From positions 868,001 through 932,000 of the forward strand of contig MCGE01000005.1 of NCBI GenBank assembly GCA_002105175.1: a stretch of DNA of 64,000 nucleotides. The letters run 5' to 3'. The DNA comes from Absidia repens (Eukaryota > Mucoromycota > Mucoromycetes > Mucorales > Cunninghamellaceae). Of the stretch, positions 51,147 to 62,078 are shown piece after piece; the stretch's first letter is position 1; each line of letters begins with the position of its first letter. The position numbers and the translations under genes were made by a program. The notes below the pieces were generated by a model, which did not search any database, was not told the DNA's origin, and saw nothing but the letters and a program-made list of their open reading frames with translations.

Positions 51147-52201
51147 GTTAAAATATAAGTTTTAAGGAAAAAGAAAAAAAGAAATGGAAAAAAACGTGTG
51201 AACTAATTATATGTGTGCAGCGGCGTTTTAACCCCGTCCCCCCACTTCATGCACAGGAACAGGCACAGTGCGGATACCACGTTATTCATAAATTTTCCCA
51301 CTTGTTTTCAAATAATAAGCTTCATACTAGGTATATATATGCGCCGTTCTGCGTGGGAGTTAAAACTGTCAAATGAACTAGTCCAAGAAATCTTACTCGT
51401 TCATCGGCAAAACTAGCGGAACAAAAGGACAAGACAGGACTAACAGTAACCATATTTTTACCTGTTTTGGTTTTCTAAACCTAATCATAATTTAACTGAT
51501 TTCAATTTCAGATTAGCTATGTTGTCTTAAGTATCTTGAGAATTGATTTACCAGCTCCCAAACTTGTGTACATGAAATGGTAATGCTATGAAAGATGTTC
51601 TTTTTTTCTTTCTTTTAAAAAAAAAAAAAAACGCTCGTGAATGATTTTTCTTGGTGCATATTGATGCCATTTTTGAGAAAAGTATGGTTTTTCATCATCG
51701 CTCATCAGCAAGCTCTATCCCCCATCCCAGGAAACCCTGGTGTAAAATGTATCGATCAATTCTAGATAAGACTCTTAAAATAAATACAGTACATCTTCCA
51801 TATTTTTAATTTGGAAGATAAATCATGTGTTCACTGTCTCATGCACAAAAAGCCGTTTATTCTTGTTCATGCTCCGCCCTCTAGCTATTTTTGCCTACGT
51901 TGCCGCCCGACCTAATCCTGTGGTTATACTGTGTACAGTTCTGTACAAAGATATGGTCGATTTTTTTTTCAGACTCCCTTTCGTAAACGGGTTGTTGCCC
52001 ATTTGATATTGCTCCAAAATTCCACCCAAACCAAAAATTCCTGTGATATTGTACAGTTCAGCAATAACATGGAGCGCGCCTTAGTAGTCGCTGCTATTTT
52101 TTATGTTCAATTTCAAACATTCTCACGCATCCAAAAAAATCTTGATATGTTGAGTGTCAGCTGGAGAATGGTATTGATGTGTAGTTTTCGTTTGCGACTC
52201 C

Positions 52202-52456
52202 TTGGGGCTCAGTTGGCTTCAGTTTGAGGTCCTTTTATTATACGACATGCAAATAAAAAAAATTGAACCGGGGTATACACCATTTGCCCGGTCTAGCGGA
52301 TGTTATGCTGATGGCACGGTCGAGAGTGGTTTATATGAATATTATACTGGGAATATGGTAGTGCAAAGTGCTTTATATCGGTGGTTACACCCACAGCATG
52401 ATCTAGATTTATTTATACAATTGATAGAGAGAGAGTATGACGATACGTTGCAGTAA
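52202..52456 (+). pseudogene. Coding relic of an unknown (possibly mobile) element
   Basis: An open frame of 84 codons with a related, broken copy at 42560-42670. Protein-like text includes SGCYADGTVESGLYEYYTG and NMVVQSALYRWLHPQHDL, then DLFIQLIEREYDD. Homology to the relic starts near 52262. I do not recognise the family. In both places the coding strand is plus and R1 lies downstream in minus orientation, so it may belong to the same element. Confidence 0.45.
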
Positions 52457-52499
52457 TTAAACCAAGACCGTCTACTTGCTCAAGTGAATTCGGGAGAAA

Positions 52500-53345
52500 G
52501 TAGACATAGTGTGTGAAACTACAAAGTAACTGTTTAATAAGGCCCTCATAAAAAGCTATAATAGCTACATTATTTACTATCAATGGGCCAAGGGATGATT
52601 AATAAAAAAAACGCATTTTATTGAAGCATATTGGTAGATACTAAAACTAAAGACGGGGGGTTCATGGCGACTAGAGATCTAATGGGAAGATCTATTGGAT
52701 TAGGAGGCATGCGGAAGAAAAAGTGAGATTCGGAGAGGAGTCAACGCTAATCTGACGGGACAATCGTAAAATGGTAACTAATATATCGCATAAAGTATGA
52801 GAAAGTATAGAGGGTTATTTTTTATTGAGACACTACCCCGGTCAATACTAATCAAAAGCGGTGATGGTAGTAAAACACGGATCTATTGCAATCGACATGA
52901 GGGAGACTAATGGGACATTTTTACTAAAATATGTAAATAGAGACAAATTTTATTCAGTTGAATATACAAACTATGGACAAACTAACACTAAACTGAGCTA
53001 ATGGAGACTCCAAAGCTAACTAATGGTGGCTTGAAATCCTGAATCAAAATGAAAGGGTTTCCCACTGCATTTGGTAATCCCTGAGCTGAATCCCCTTTTA
53101 AACTAGTCCTAACATTAAACTAAGTCCAACAGAACCTCAAAAAGTACAATGATGAAGAAAGAAAAAAAAATGAAAACGGAAAGAAATGATAAGAAAGAGC
53201 GAAAAATAAAAATTAGGGAGGAAATAAATTTCACGTGGACGGGATTTGAAATGATTTTCGTGAGTGAACACAAAAATGGAACTCCACTTCTTGTCTTCAA
53301 CATCGAAGTTCTCTTCTCATGTCAGTAACCACCGCCATTTAATAT
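52500..53345 (-). repeat. Dispersed repeat R1, copy H (longest)
   Basis: Minus-oriented. Read on the minus strand it carries TTCAAATCCCGTCCACGTG, pyrimidine tract, core AATGCAGTGGGAAACCCTTT, ATTCAACTGAATAAAATTTG, TCCCATTAGTCTCCCTCATG, CCATTAGATCTCTAGTCG, GTAGCTATTATAGC and TTTCACACACTATGTC. Right of the core it also shares the AGTTCTCTTCTCATG stretch with copies F and G. Confidence 0.8.
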
Positions 53346-53419
53346 CGGCAATATGATTGTTCTACATTAATTGCCTTTCCTTTAGATGAGTGTCGTGGCG
53401 CTGATTTAATTACCATAGT

Positions 53420-53530
53420 TTACATCTACGTCTGAATAAAATATATCTTGTCTTTCTACATTTATAACACCTCTCATTCGTTTAATTTGTGAGTATACCG
53501 ACAGTTCATAGTGCATATGCGTGTAGAAAG
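53420..53530 (+). repeat. Secondary repeat block shared with copy F flank
   Basis: GTCTGAATAAAATATATCTTG and CACCTCTCATTCGTTTAATT, matching 7935-8075 and 44930-45060. Confidence 0.65.
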
Positions 53531-53794
53531 AAAAGGTGATAAATTTATGCGGAGAAAATGGAGGATTAGATATATGGTGATTTCGATCAACCGTCATGGT
53601 CAGCCCTCCGTCTACTGAATGTATACTTCAAAAAAGGTGGTGTATAAAGAAACTTATCTAATGGCTTTCAAATGGCCATAATGGACGCATGACAAAAGGC
53701 AATTCAATGACGCATCAAAAAATAAGCAGATATGATTGTATGGACGCAATTCAGTTTACCTACATAGCATTCCCTTTTTGCTTTAGATGTCTTG

Positions 53795-53935
53795 TTGCTG
53801 TAGTTCCTCGATCCCTCAACCAAACCCGACCAGCTTTCAATGCCTGAGGCTTTGTTCTAATAAAAAATTACTCCAATCACGTAACTTTGTTCCGTTTTCA
53901 TCTTGATTATCATATTACCTGGCTTAAAATTTTAT
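53795..53935 (+). repeat. Third repeat block shared with copy F flank
   Basis: CCGACCAGCTTTCAATGCCT and GTAACTTTGTTCCGTTTTC, matching 8170-8300 in the same order and orientation. Confidence 0.65.
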
Positions 53936-54339
53936 TATCTATTGAAAAAAATATCCTTTGCATTTTCCGTGAAACGGAATTATTTTTTTTACCTTCTTCC
54001 TGAACTGCATAATAGACTTTCGAGTAGAAAAACTCTACGCTCCACCCCGCCTTGAACAAGGACCCAAAAATGAGAGAGGCATTGCACCACATTTGGACCT
54101 GAGTTCATACAAGAGCTCTAGATGCAATATGTATTCTTTTCAGGTCGAAATAACTGACCTCCCTGGCTTTTTTTTTTTTTTCTGCTTTTTCATGGAGTAA
54201 AATCGGAGATCCAAATGTTGGCTATTTGATGTATTTTTTCCTTCAATCGAAGACCTGCATCTTTTCTTTTTTCTTTTTTCTTTATTTATAATAACACAGC
54301 AACAAAAACAGGCAACTATATAGACAAAACAGCTATAGT

Positions 54340-55317
54340 ATGTCAAGTACGCTAACAACAAATATTCAACGGTTTTTTGGAAAGAAGTCTCCAGATGAAT
54401 TGGTAAGCCAGCAGTGTTGCATTTGTATTTTTTTCTATATTCTGTTTTACCTGTACTAATATGTCATCTATATGTAGGTAAAAAAGTGGAGGCAAGAAAT
54501 ACGACAACAGCAAAGAGGTATTCAACGACAAATTCAAGCTATTGAAGTAGAAGAAGCCAAGGCGAAGAAATCGATAAAACAAGTCGCCAAAAACGGGGAT
54601 GCCAAAATATGCAAGGTGTTAGCCAAGGAACTGATACGGTCACAGCATCACAAAAATCGACTCTATACAAGCAAGGCTCAAATGAATTCAATAATTATGC
54701 AACTAGAACATCAACTAGGTAAGGCAACCACCTCACCCCGCTCTTTACTACGGATAACACAGGGGATTGGATCTCATACTAACCTTTTTCGTTACCTAAG
54801 CGACACTCAAGGTGGCAGGAACATTACAAAAAAGTGGAGAAGTGATGAAATTAGTGAACTCCCTGGTTCGATTACCCGAAGTGTCCCAAGCAATGCAACA
54901 AATGTCTGTGGAAATGATGAAGGCCGGGATTATGGATGAAATGATTGAAGATACGATGGAAATCATGGATGATGATGATATTGAAGAAGCTGCTGATGAA
55001 GAGGTCAACAATGTTCTATTCCAAATCACGGATGGTAAGATTAGAATGCATGAAGGACAAACGGAACTATCTGTCTCATACTCATATTTAATTTTTTTTC
55101 AGGAATGCTTGGTGAAGCTGGATCTGTTGGACCAATATTGGAGAAGAAACAAGAAGCTCCAGCCGAAGAAGAGGAAGAAGAAGAAGAAGAAGGGCCTGAG
55201 TTCGAGCTGATGCAAAGACGACTACAGGTAAATATTTTAAGCAACATGGAAAAGCATATTGCAAAAAATGACTGATTAACTTATCTTTCTTTCCCTTCAT
55301 AGGCTTTGAAAGGTTAG
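54340..55317 (+). CDS. VPS24: ESCRT-III subunit CHMP3/Vps24
   Basis: Polymerises with Snf7 on endosomes to drive inward budding and scission. Exons: 54340-54402, 54478-54718, 54801-55034, 55103-55227, 55303-55317, giving 225 residues. The N-terminal basic helices read IQRFFGKKSPDELVKKWRQ and IRQQQRGIQRQI; then VEEAKAKKSIKQVAKNGD, VLAKELIRSQ, LYTSKAQMNSI, GTLQKSGEVMKLVNSLVRLP, and the acidic DTMEIMDDDD helix. The C-terminus is a Glu run followed by a MIM-type ending FELMQRRLQALKG that would bind Vps4. It resembles animal CHMP3 more than yeast Vps24. The last exon codes just four residues. AATAAA at 55379-55384. Confidence 0.93.
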
Positions 55318-55563
55318 ATATAGTCTCTTTAATTTATGATAGTGTACATATTTATTTTATGAGTTATGATCTTGGTACAATAAAAGACTTGACTTTAATT
55401 AGCACCTGATAGCAATTATGATCATCCACCAGGTTGATGAACCAATTTTTTAAATGTCCGCTGGCGCCCTTTTTTTTTTTCTTTTTTTTTTATATAGGAG
55501 CTCTTGTCTTGGCTTCCTTCTTTTCTTCCTGTCCACGTCTCATTTTATTTATCACACATAGAC

Positions 55564-56528
55564 ATGAGTGGACTCGAAAGTAAGTATATGTAAATGAACC
55601 TCTATGGAAAATATATATATTGACTTATAGGTTTTATCCCTCTTTTTGATAGAAAACTTATTCCAGCTGAAGGTAAGATAACGTGGAGGTGTTGCGTATG
55701 ATTAACTGTTCTACTGATTCTTTCATCTTTTTATGAATATAGTTTACATCCAAACAACTTAGTAAGCAATCCAAACGCTGCCAAAAAGATGAAGGATTAG
55801 AGAAGGCGAAACTCAAAAAGGTAAAATATAAAAGGCAACGAAAACTCGCAATGCCTGTTATGTAAATATGACTTCTGGCTATCTACCTAGGCCATTCAAG
55901 ATGGAAATATGGAAGGTGCGCGTATATATGCCTCCAATGCAATCCGGAAGAAAAATGAAGCACTGAATCTACTTCGGTTATCCTCTCGTATTGATGCGGT
56001 AGCAAGTCGAGTGCAAACGGCGGTGACTATGCGCAAGGTAAGAAAGGACTAGTATGTAACCACAGAAGGCAACAAGGGTAATGACTATATTCTGGATGAA
56101 ATTAAATTTGAACTTTAGGTGACAGGGTCGATGGCTAGTGTAGTAAAGGGAATGGACAAGGCAATGGAATCAATGAATTTGGAAAAGGTATACATACGAA
56201 ATAGTTTGGATTGACATGACATGACAATACTTAGACCTTCCTTTTCCTATGATAGATATCTATGGTGATGGATAAATTTGAATCACAGTTTGAAGATCTA
56301 GACGTACAAACGGAATATATGGAAGGTGCAATGGCGGGAACAACTACGATGACAACCCCACAAAATGAAGTTGAAACTCTTATGCACCAGGTGGCAGATG
56401 AACATGGATTGGAAATGAATCAACAGTTAGGCCAACTCGAGCCTAGTTCGGTACTAGGAGAAACCAAGAAAAAGGAAAAGGACGAAGATGCTTTATTGAC
56501 TGAACGACTCAAGGCATTACGGCAGTGA
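55564..56528 (+). CDS. DID2: ESCRT-III accessory subunit CHMP1/Did2 (Vps46)
   Basis: Recruits Vps4 to ESCRT-III for disassembly. Exons: 55564-55579, 55653-55672, 55743-55820, 55891-56037, 56119-56187, 56256-56528, giving 200 residues. Core text: [93 protein letters not shown]. The C-terminal MIM1 reads [10 protein letters not shown]. Exons 1 and 2 are very short (16 and 20 nt). The ATG is 246 bp from the VPS24 stop, behind a T-rich leader. AATAAA at 56667-56672. Confidence 0.95.
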
Positions 56529-56868
56529 TATGATACAGTAGATTTGCACTCTTCTTGGCACTCAACGGTGGAGCCTCTCTTTTTTTATATGCATATAGTT
56601 TATTATTTTGGATCTTTTTGTAGTATGCAATACTATTAGTATATATTATGTTTTATTTTATCATATAATAAAGATTATTTCTGGTATATCCCCTCTTTTA
56701 TTTATAAGTTTTGAACAGTGGTGGCAGAGCTAGATAAAAAATGTCACATGTACTTTATGGTTTTAGAGCTCAGATTTTTTTGACTTCTTTGCTCCTTTTT
56801 TTTTTTAGCCTTTCTTTCCCTTTTTATTTCTTTTTTATTTCTTTTCGCACAGCACAGAACAAGTCATC
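56529..56868. other. Spacer between DID2 and the TMEM164-like gene
   Basis: DID2 3' UTR, then a strongly pyrimidine-rich leader (about 56795-56845) immediately before the next ATG. No gene. Confidence 0.5.
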
Positions 56869-57173
56869 ATGTTAAGAATATTGAGTGAAGCAGTAAAAGC
56901 CTGGTCTTTTGACTTTCCACCATATCATCTTACTGACTTTGAAGATTCCTTAGGTGGTGCTTGGTAAGTAGCGGATGACCTTTCTGGTTCACTTCCGTCC
57001 CTGTCGAAACAATTACTTTTACATGATAGATATTCATTTATTGTTTTACCATTGTCTCAGGTACGTATCGCCTACACAACATGCTTTAGAGCTTGTTATT
57101 TTGGTGCCCATCTTCACGGGATTGACTCTATACTTTGGAAACAGGGCTTGGGGTAAACAGTAAGTTTTTGAAT

Positions 57174-57210
<37 letters not shown>

Positions 57211-58310
57211 AGGGGAGGGCGGGCGTAAACAGGCACATCATCAAATTAGGAAGCAGATGAACAAAACAAAGGAGTGGGGGATATGGAACAACAAAAGAAA
57301 AGGAATTATTTGTCATTAGGTAATTTGATCTGACTGACCACATCCACATTATACGATAGTACAGGAGCTTACAAGCTGTTGAACTCAAAACACGCTGTCC
57401 CCGAAGCATCAGTGCTTGAACGGATTTTGTTGGTGTTGATGGTTGGATCATTTGGCATTACTTGTGCTCATAAGGCGGTTACCCAAACCTTACTTTTTCT
57501 CATGCAGGTAAGTGGTGAGGCGGTGACGATAGTGTATTGCCTTATTTGGGCGATTTGATAAAAAAATCAGGCAAAAACTCACTCCATTATATTTACTAGC
57601 CTTGTCATGCAAGTGCCCTTTTATTAATTATAGTAATGATGTGGCCATTCAAGCAATATCAGTTAATTCCACGTTTGCTACTGAATATCTATTATTATAC
57701 TCTGTGGGGTGCTATACTTGCTTTGGTTTTCCCCGATTTACGTGACCATGATATGCTGGGTGAAGTTTTCAACTTCTTTTTGGGTAAAAGAAAGAAAAAA
57801 GAAAATGCTGAACATATTTAGGGGAGAAATATATATCTTACAGTAAACCATATTCCTTTTTGTATAGAACACTCACTGATATTGATTTTGCCCATGTATT
57901 TGATATCTAACCCTCGCTATGTGACTCTGCCTCCTTCTTTGGATATGGCTCTCTTCTCCTTCTTCCTCTACGCATTTTACCATAGTCCTGTCCTCCATTT
58001 GTTTTCTTTATGGTCTGGATATAATCTCAACTATTCTCTAGTACCCCCTGCACGTAGGTCCAAAAAGAAGAGATCTTTTAACAACGATCGAGGAGAAGTA
58101 AGAAGGGGAAAGCCTGTACACTGATTACACATGAACTAACCTCTTTTCTATCATCTAGTTGGGTTCCTTATTCAAGCTGGACCTAGTTATCGATATATTA
58201 TGTACACAGCTGCGTTACTCAATATGTTTTGGACTCGATATTTGGTGATGGAAACCTATCATACTCTGGTGCAACGGATGCGACAACAAAGAAAGCTCAA
58301 ATCATGCTAG
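56869..58310 (+). CDS. TMEM164-family integral membrane protein
   Basis: Exons: 56869-56963, 57061-57159, 57360-57507, 57600-57783, 57868-58053, 58159-58310, giving 287 residues. Six to seven hydrophobic segments are visible, among them ELVILVPIFTGLTLYFG, ILLVLMVGSFGITCAHKAV and HSLILILPMYLISNP. TMEM164-type features are the conserved His/Pro pattern PCHASALLLI, and FYHSPVLHLFSLWSGYNLNY. In animals TMEM164 is reported as an acyltransferase making ether phospholipids; that activity here is inference. Intron 2 (57160-57359) contains a 35-bp A run. AATAAA at 58366-58371. Confidence 0.75.
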
Positions 58311-58684
58311 CACGGTTATTTATTAGCTATTAGTTATATTTATCAATGTGTGTGTGTGTATGAAAAATAAAAGTAAAACGGTATATTCATTCCTGATATT
58401 TCTTTTTTATCTTTTCCTATCCTCTCCTTGAATAATATGTATATAGTACTCAGGAGGAGAAACCTTCAACTTTGTCTTATATTGATGCAACTGAGTGGTT
58501 ATGAATTATTAGAAACAAGCTTTTTATTATACATTTCTTGTTTTTTTCTCGAATGGCTGGGTTTAATATTTGCCTCCTTTTTTTGCCTCTTCTTTTTTTT
58601 GCCTCTTCTTTTTTTTTTTTTTGTTTTTTTTGCTTTTTTTCTTTTTCTTCCTTCATTATACTCTACTTTTTTTCACCAAAACTA
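58311..58684. other. Spacer with pyrimidine-rich leader
   Basis: After the TMEM164-like 3' UTR, the 130 bp before the next ATG are almost pure T with few C/G. The frame is open upstream of 58685 but codes only a Phe/Leu run, so it is leader. Confidence 0.55.
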
Positions 58685-59806
58685 ATGGGATATGAATCAT
58701 TGAATCTGTCGCTTGATAATACGCTTGATATAGGTTTTGCTGACGAGCTCCTATCGCAATTTGACTTGAAGCGCGATCTACTCTATGCATCGAATACTTC
58801 CAAATCAAACGACGATATCAATGAATGGGATGACAAACCAAAGCTTTCTACAAATGAAGCTACTCACTCAGTAAGCAGCAATAAATTCGGCCATTTATCC
58901 CCACCAACGCTAGCACCAGTGAATCAGCAGCAAACGAACGATGATTACGAGAGTTCAACATTCAAAGTCAACCAAGGTTTGGCGGTTGCACCAATAGCGA
59001 CAAACGCACCATTAATGTCTGATCCTATCACAATGCTATCTCCTATAGTAGATTACAAGGCGACTTCGAATACAACACTACCGCCATCGTTGACGTCTTC
59101 AGAGCCGTGTGAAGAGTACACTTCCTTCAAACAACAGCATCATGATGTATCAATCGATTCTCGAAATGTCAAGGCAAAGTCACCTCCAAGATCACTTCCA
59201 GGAACAATAACCAATCGAACGCAACGTCGTCATCATCATAACCTCTTACGGAGATCGTCAACCTATCTTCGACAAAAATTCTTCGCAGCAGCAGCCGACG
59301 ATACAACAACATCACCACCACCACCATTGCCGGCACTGGTACCTGATCCGATATCAATAGCCACGACTCCAATACCTAATGATGATACAATACATGGATT
59401 GGAAACAACAGTGACAACAAATCACGCCGGTAATGAAGACACACATGACCATAGACCAAGAACAACATCGCCTCTCTCGCCTCCCCCTACGCCTCCTTCA
59501 TCTGCGACACCTATCATCCCTTCTTCCCCGTCATCTTCTCCTCCTCCTCCTCCTCCTCCTCCTCCTGCTCCCTTAACCAATACTGCCTCCACTACCACAG
59601 GTGCTACCCCTGTTATATCCCCTTGTCAATACCCGCCCAAACCTCTTCATTACTGCCCGGTGGATCCACCTAATGACCGCCACCGTGCTTCCTTCCCCAC
59701 TTTTTTCCCCTGGCGCAAGAAATCCGTCAAGGATCCAAGACGGCAATCCGACCCCACGACCGCTTCTCAGTTCATCAAGACACGTCGGTCTTTCTTCTTC
59801 CTGTGA
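58685..59806 (+). CDS. Low-complexity Pro/Ser/Thr-rich protein, unknown function
   Basis: A single intronless frame of 373 residues. No family recognised. The first 40 residues are the most ordered part: MGYESLNLSLDNTLDIGFAD then ELLSQFDLKRDLLYA. The middle is Ser/Thr-rich with a basic patch (TQRRHHHNLLRRSST). Then come polyproline tracts, including ten or so consecutive prolines (59538-59570), that could bind SH3 or profilin. The tail has FPWRKKSVKDPRRQSDP and ends KTRRSFFFL. No signal peptide or membrane segment if translation starts here. ATG choice is based on the untranslatable look of the T-rich upstream frame. AATAAA-like AATAAAAAT at 59883. Confidence 0.6.
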   Translation: MGYESLNLSLDNTLDIGFADELLSQFDLKRDLLYASNTSKSNDDINEWDDKPKLSTNEATHSVSSNKFGHLSPPTLAPVNQQQTNDDYESSTFKVNQGLAVAPIATNAPLMSDPITMLSPIVDYKATSNTTLPPSLTSSEPCEEYTSFKQQHHDVSIDSRNVKAKSPPRSLPGTITNRTQRRHHHNLLRRSSTYLRQKFFAAAADDTTTSPPPPLPALVPDPISIATTPIPNDDTIHGLETTVTTNHAGNEDTHDHRPRTTSPLSPPPTPPSSATPIIPSSPSSSPPPPPPPPPAPLTNTASTTTGATPVISPCQYPPKPLHYCPVDPPNDRHRASFPTFFPWRKKSVKDPRRQSDPTTASQFIKTRRSFFFL

Positions 59807-60391
59807 TTTTTCTTTATCTATTCCCATTACCTCCCCCCTAGTGTAGTAGTACCTTTAGTCTAGCTTTTGTTACCCTAGTTTATAATAAAAATCATATATT
59901 TGAAGACTTTACACTATTGCTATTGTTGCTGTATGTGTATATGTATGCATGTAACTATGGATGTGTGGATGTGTGGAAACGTGGATGTGTGAATTTGTGA
60001 ATTTGTGAATTTTTGAATGTGTGAATGTGTGGATATTTGTATGTTTGTATGTTTGTATGTTTGTATATACTTGTATGTTTGTATGTGTGGATGTGTGTGA
60101 ACATGGTGACTAGCGGAGATTCAACATGCATGATTATTCGCCTCCTCATCCAGTATCTCCCATGTACTCAACCCCATTCTACTATCTTATATTGACCCTT
60201 TTTTTGTTTCTGTTTTTTTTTTTTTTTTTTTTTTGTGTGTGTTTTTTCAGTTTCAAGTCAATGGTTTGGTTAAAGCAAAATTCAATCAAGTTCTTTTATT
60301 TTGTAAAAAGCAAAATGTGAATATTAAAGAGAATAAAAATATAAAAAAATCTATAGCTACGAAACTACACGAACAAACTAAAACTAATCCA
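59807..60391. other. Convergent 3' flanks with a minisatellite
   Basis: 3' ends of the Pro-rich gene and LARP7-like gene, separated by short tandem repeats and a T run at about 60215-60234. No gene. Confidence 0.5.
59930..60100. repeat. Tandem minisatellite, GTGGATGT / GTATGTTT units
   Basis: Imperfect 8-bp repeats: first TGTGGATG/TGTGAATT-like units, then four or five GTATGTTT units, then TGTGGATG again. Two related unit types are arranged in blocks. Confidence 0.85.
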
Positions 60392-62078
60392 TCAAGTCAT
60401 CATTTCGCCGCATTTTGGGTCATCTTTCCAGTAAATTTCTTCCTCTTTCCCTAAGACAGATAAAAATACGGAGAGCGTTTATTCTTTTTTGTTCTTGATG
60501 TCGGTGAGAGTATGTCTTACCTGAGATTGCACGGACAGATATTGCTGAAGAAGCGCCAGTTGAGGCGTCAATGACAGTGCCTTGTGAATCTATACCTGAA
60601 TCTTGAATCAAGTGATGAGTTCCAAAGTACTGGGATACTTTTTCAGTATCTTCTGGCGAAGCCATCCGTACGTGACACTAGCGTTATCAACAAACAATCA
60701 AACAAACAAACAAATATCATCATTAGTATGAACATTCCACACTATTGTTGTTGTTTTCTTTTCATCCTTACCGAGTCTAGGCCTTTCTTGTGTTTGACAA
60801 AAGCAGTAGCTGCCCCAGATTGTTCCAATAATTTCTACAAAATGATAAACCCATAGAATCATTCATTAGTGCTTCCCTTTGCGCCTGTCATTGTCAAATT
60901 CACTTCTTCCCTCGTCCCTTTTTACCCTGATAGTTGTTTTTGAGCTTTTTGGATGTATATTTCGCACAAATATAATGACATTTTTCGGATAAGCCATTGT
61001 CGAGTCTTCTATCTTCTTTGTTGAATGGACAGTATTTCGCAATGGTGCGGTACTTGATTCGACTTTCTGGTTTGTTAGTCGCTCTTCGTCGTTGTAATCT
61101 CTCCATAGTTGTGTGATATGTTCGGATGCCATTCTCTTATGTATAAGGTATTCGTCCTGGTATTTGTTCCACATGTTCCTTTAAGCGATAATATAAAAAT
61201 AATGAATTAATTATTATATTCTCCTCCCAACCCCCTTTTCCACCACCACTACTATCCCATCTCATATATTTTATCAAATGCAAACTTACTTTGTCATCAC
61301 CTTTAGTCCGAGCTTTGCGATTGTATCGTTTTCATTTAGTATTTTATCATCATTTTCCATGTTCATCATTTCGACTGCCTTTTCTACATTGTCCTTGTCA
61401 TCAAACTCCACAAAGCAGAATCCATGAAATTGAGTTACTCCGTAGCGGTTTGCGGGAATTTGTACAAAGGATACACGGCCGACGTGCGTTTGGAAGAGAT
61501 CAGATATATGTTGTTCATCTTGGTATTTCTTACTGAGACCTTCCTATACATAAAAACGCGGGTCAATCACAAGTGACTACTTCGATTCGCTTTATCAATA
61601 CTTACAACGTAAATAGACCAATCATCCAGAACGTCAGTTTTTTTGAGTATATAGGGTTTAATACGTCCAATAGAATTGCCATCGTCTGAAATCTATATGG
61701 ACTAAAATATTAGCGTAAGGTAGCACTTGCATAAAAATTTGTGAGTTGCTTGCTAAAGGATATGATTTACCTTGAGTCTTTTCATAGAGTACTCGGAAGC
61801 GGCATCCTTGAGTTGCTTTGCATCAATATTCATTGGTTTCATGCGCTGTAATTTGATCAATCTTTCAAATGCTACGCCTATATAATGCCCCCCCCCATTC
61901 CGCCGGAAAAGAAAGTTCAATCAACAATCCATCAAGAAAAAGGATTTATAACCCTTTCCCCCGTCTACTTACAACCATCATCGCCATTGCTGATAAGAAG
62001 TTGCATCGTCTTATCCCACATGAGATTAGCATCGCTGAAATACGCTTCTAAAGTGTTTGCGATTTTCTTCTGATCCAT
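60392..62078 (-). CDS. LARP7-like RNA-binding protein (La motif, RRM, xRRM)
   Basis: Exons: 61973-62078, 61771-61877, 61606-61692, 61290-61543, 60926-61178, 60772-60834, 60521-60677, 60392-60450, giving 361 residues. La motif: ANTLEAYFSDANLMWDKTM with FERLIKLQRMK. RRM1: WSIYVEGLSKKY (RNP2) and FHGFCFVEF (RNP1), split like LARP7. The C-terminal xRRM reads NVIIFVRNIHPKSS, ATAFVKHKKGLDSCHVRM, ASPEDTEKVSQYF, ending in EEIYWKDDPKCGEMM. This order marks the LARP7 family: 7SK binding in animals, telomerase RNA in ciliate p65 and fission yeast Pof8. A telomerase role is the better guess for a fungus, but is inference. Genuine La (Lhp1) would lack this tail. Starts 147 bp from BET2. Confidence 0.82.

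Larger units (their letters stand above)
51147..54339. other. Long gene-free, repeat-rich stretch before VPS24
   Basis: Contains the dehydrogenase promoter, a near-palindrome at 51932-51947, a coding relic (52202-52456), R1 copy H (52500-53345), related blocks at 53420-53530 and 53795-53935, and the VPS24 leader. No intact gene is supported. Confidence 0.5.

Noticed and set aside
58538..58684. N-terminal extension of the Pro-rich gene (hydrophobic, signal-like)
   Set aside because: It is the translation of a T-rich leader (Phe/Leu runs); similar leaders precede other genes, so the downstream ATG at 58685 is preferred.
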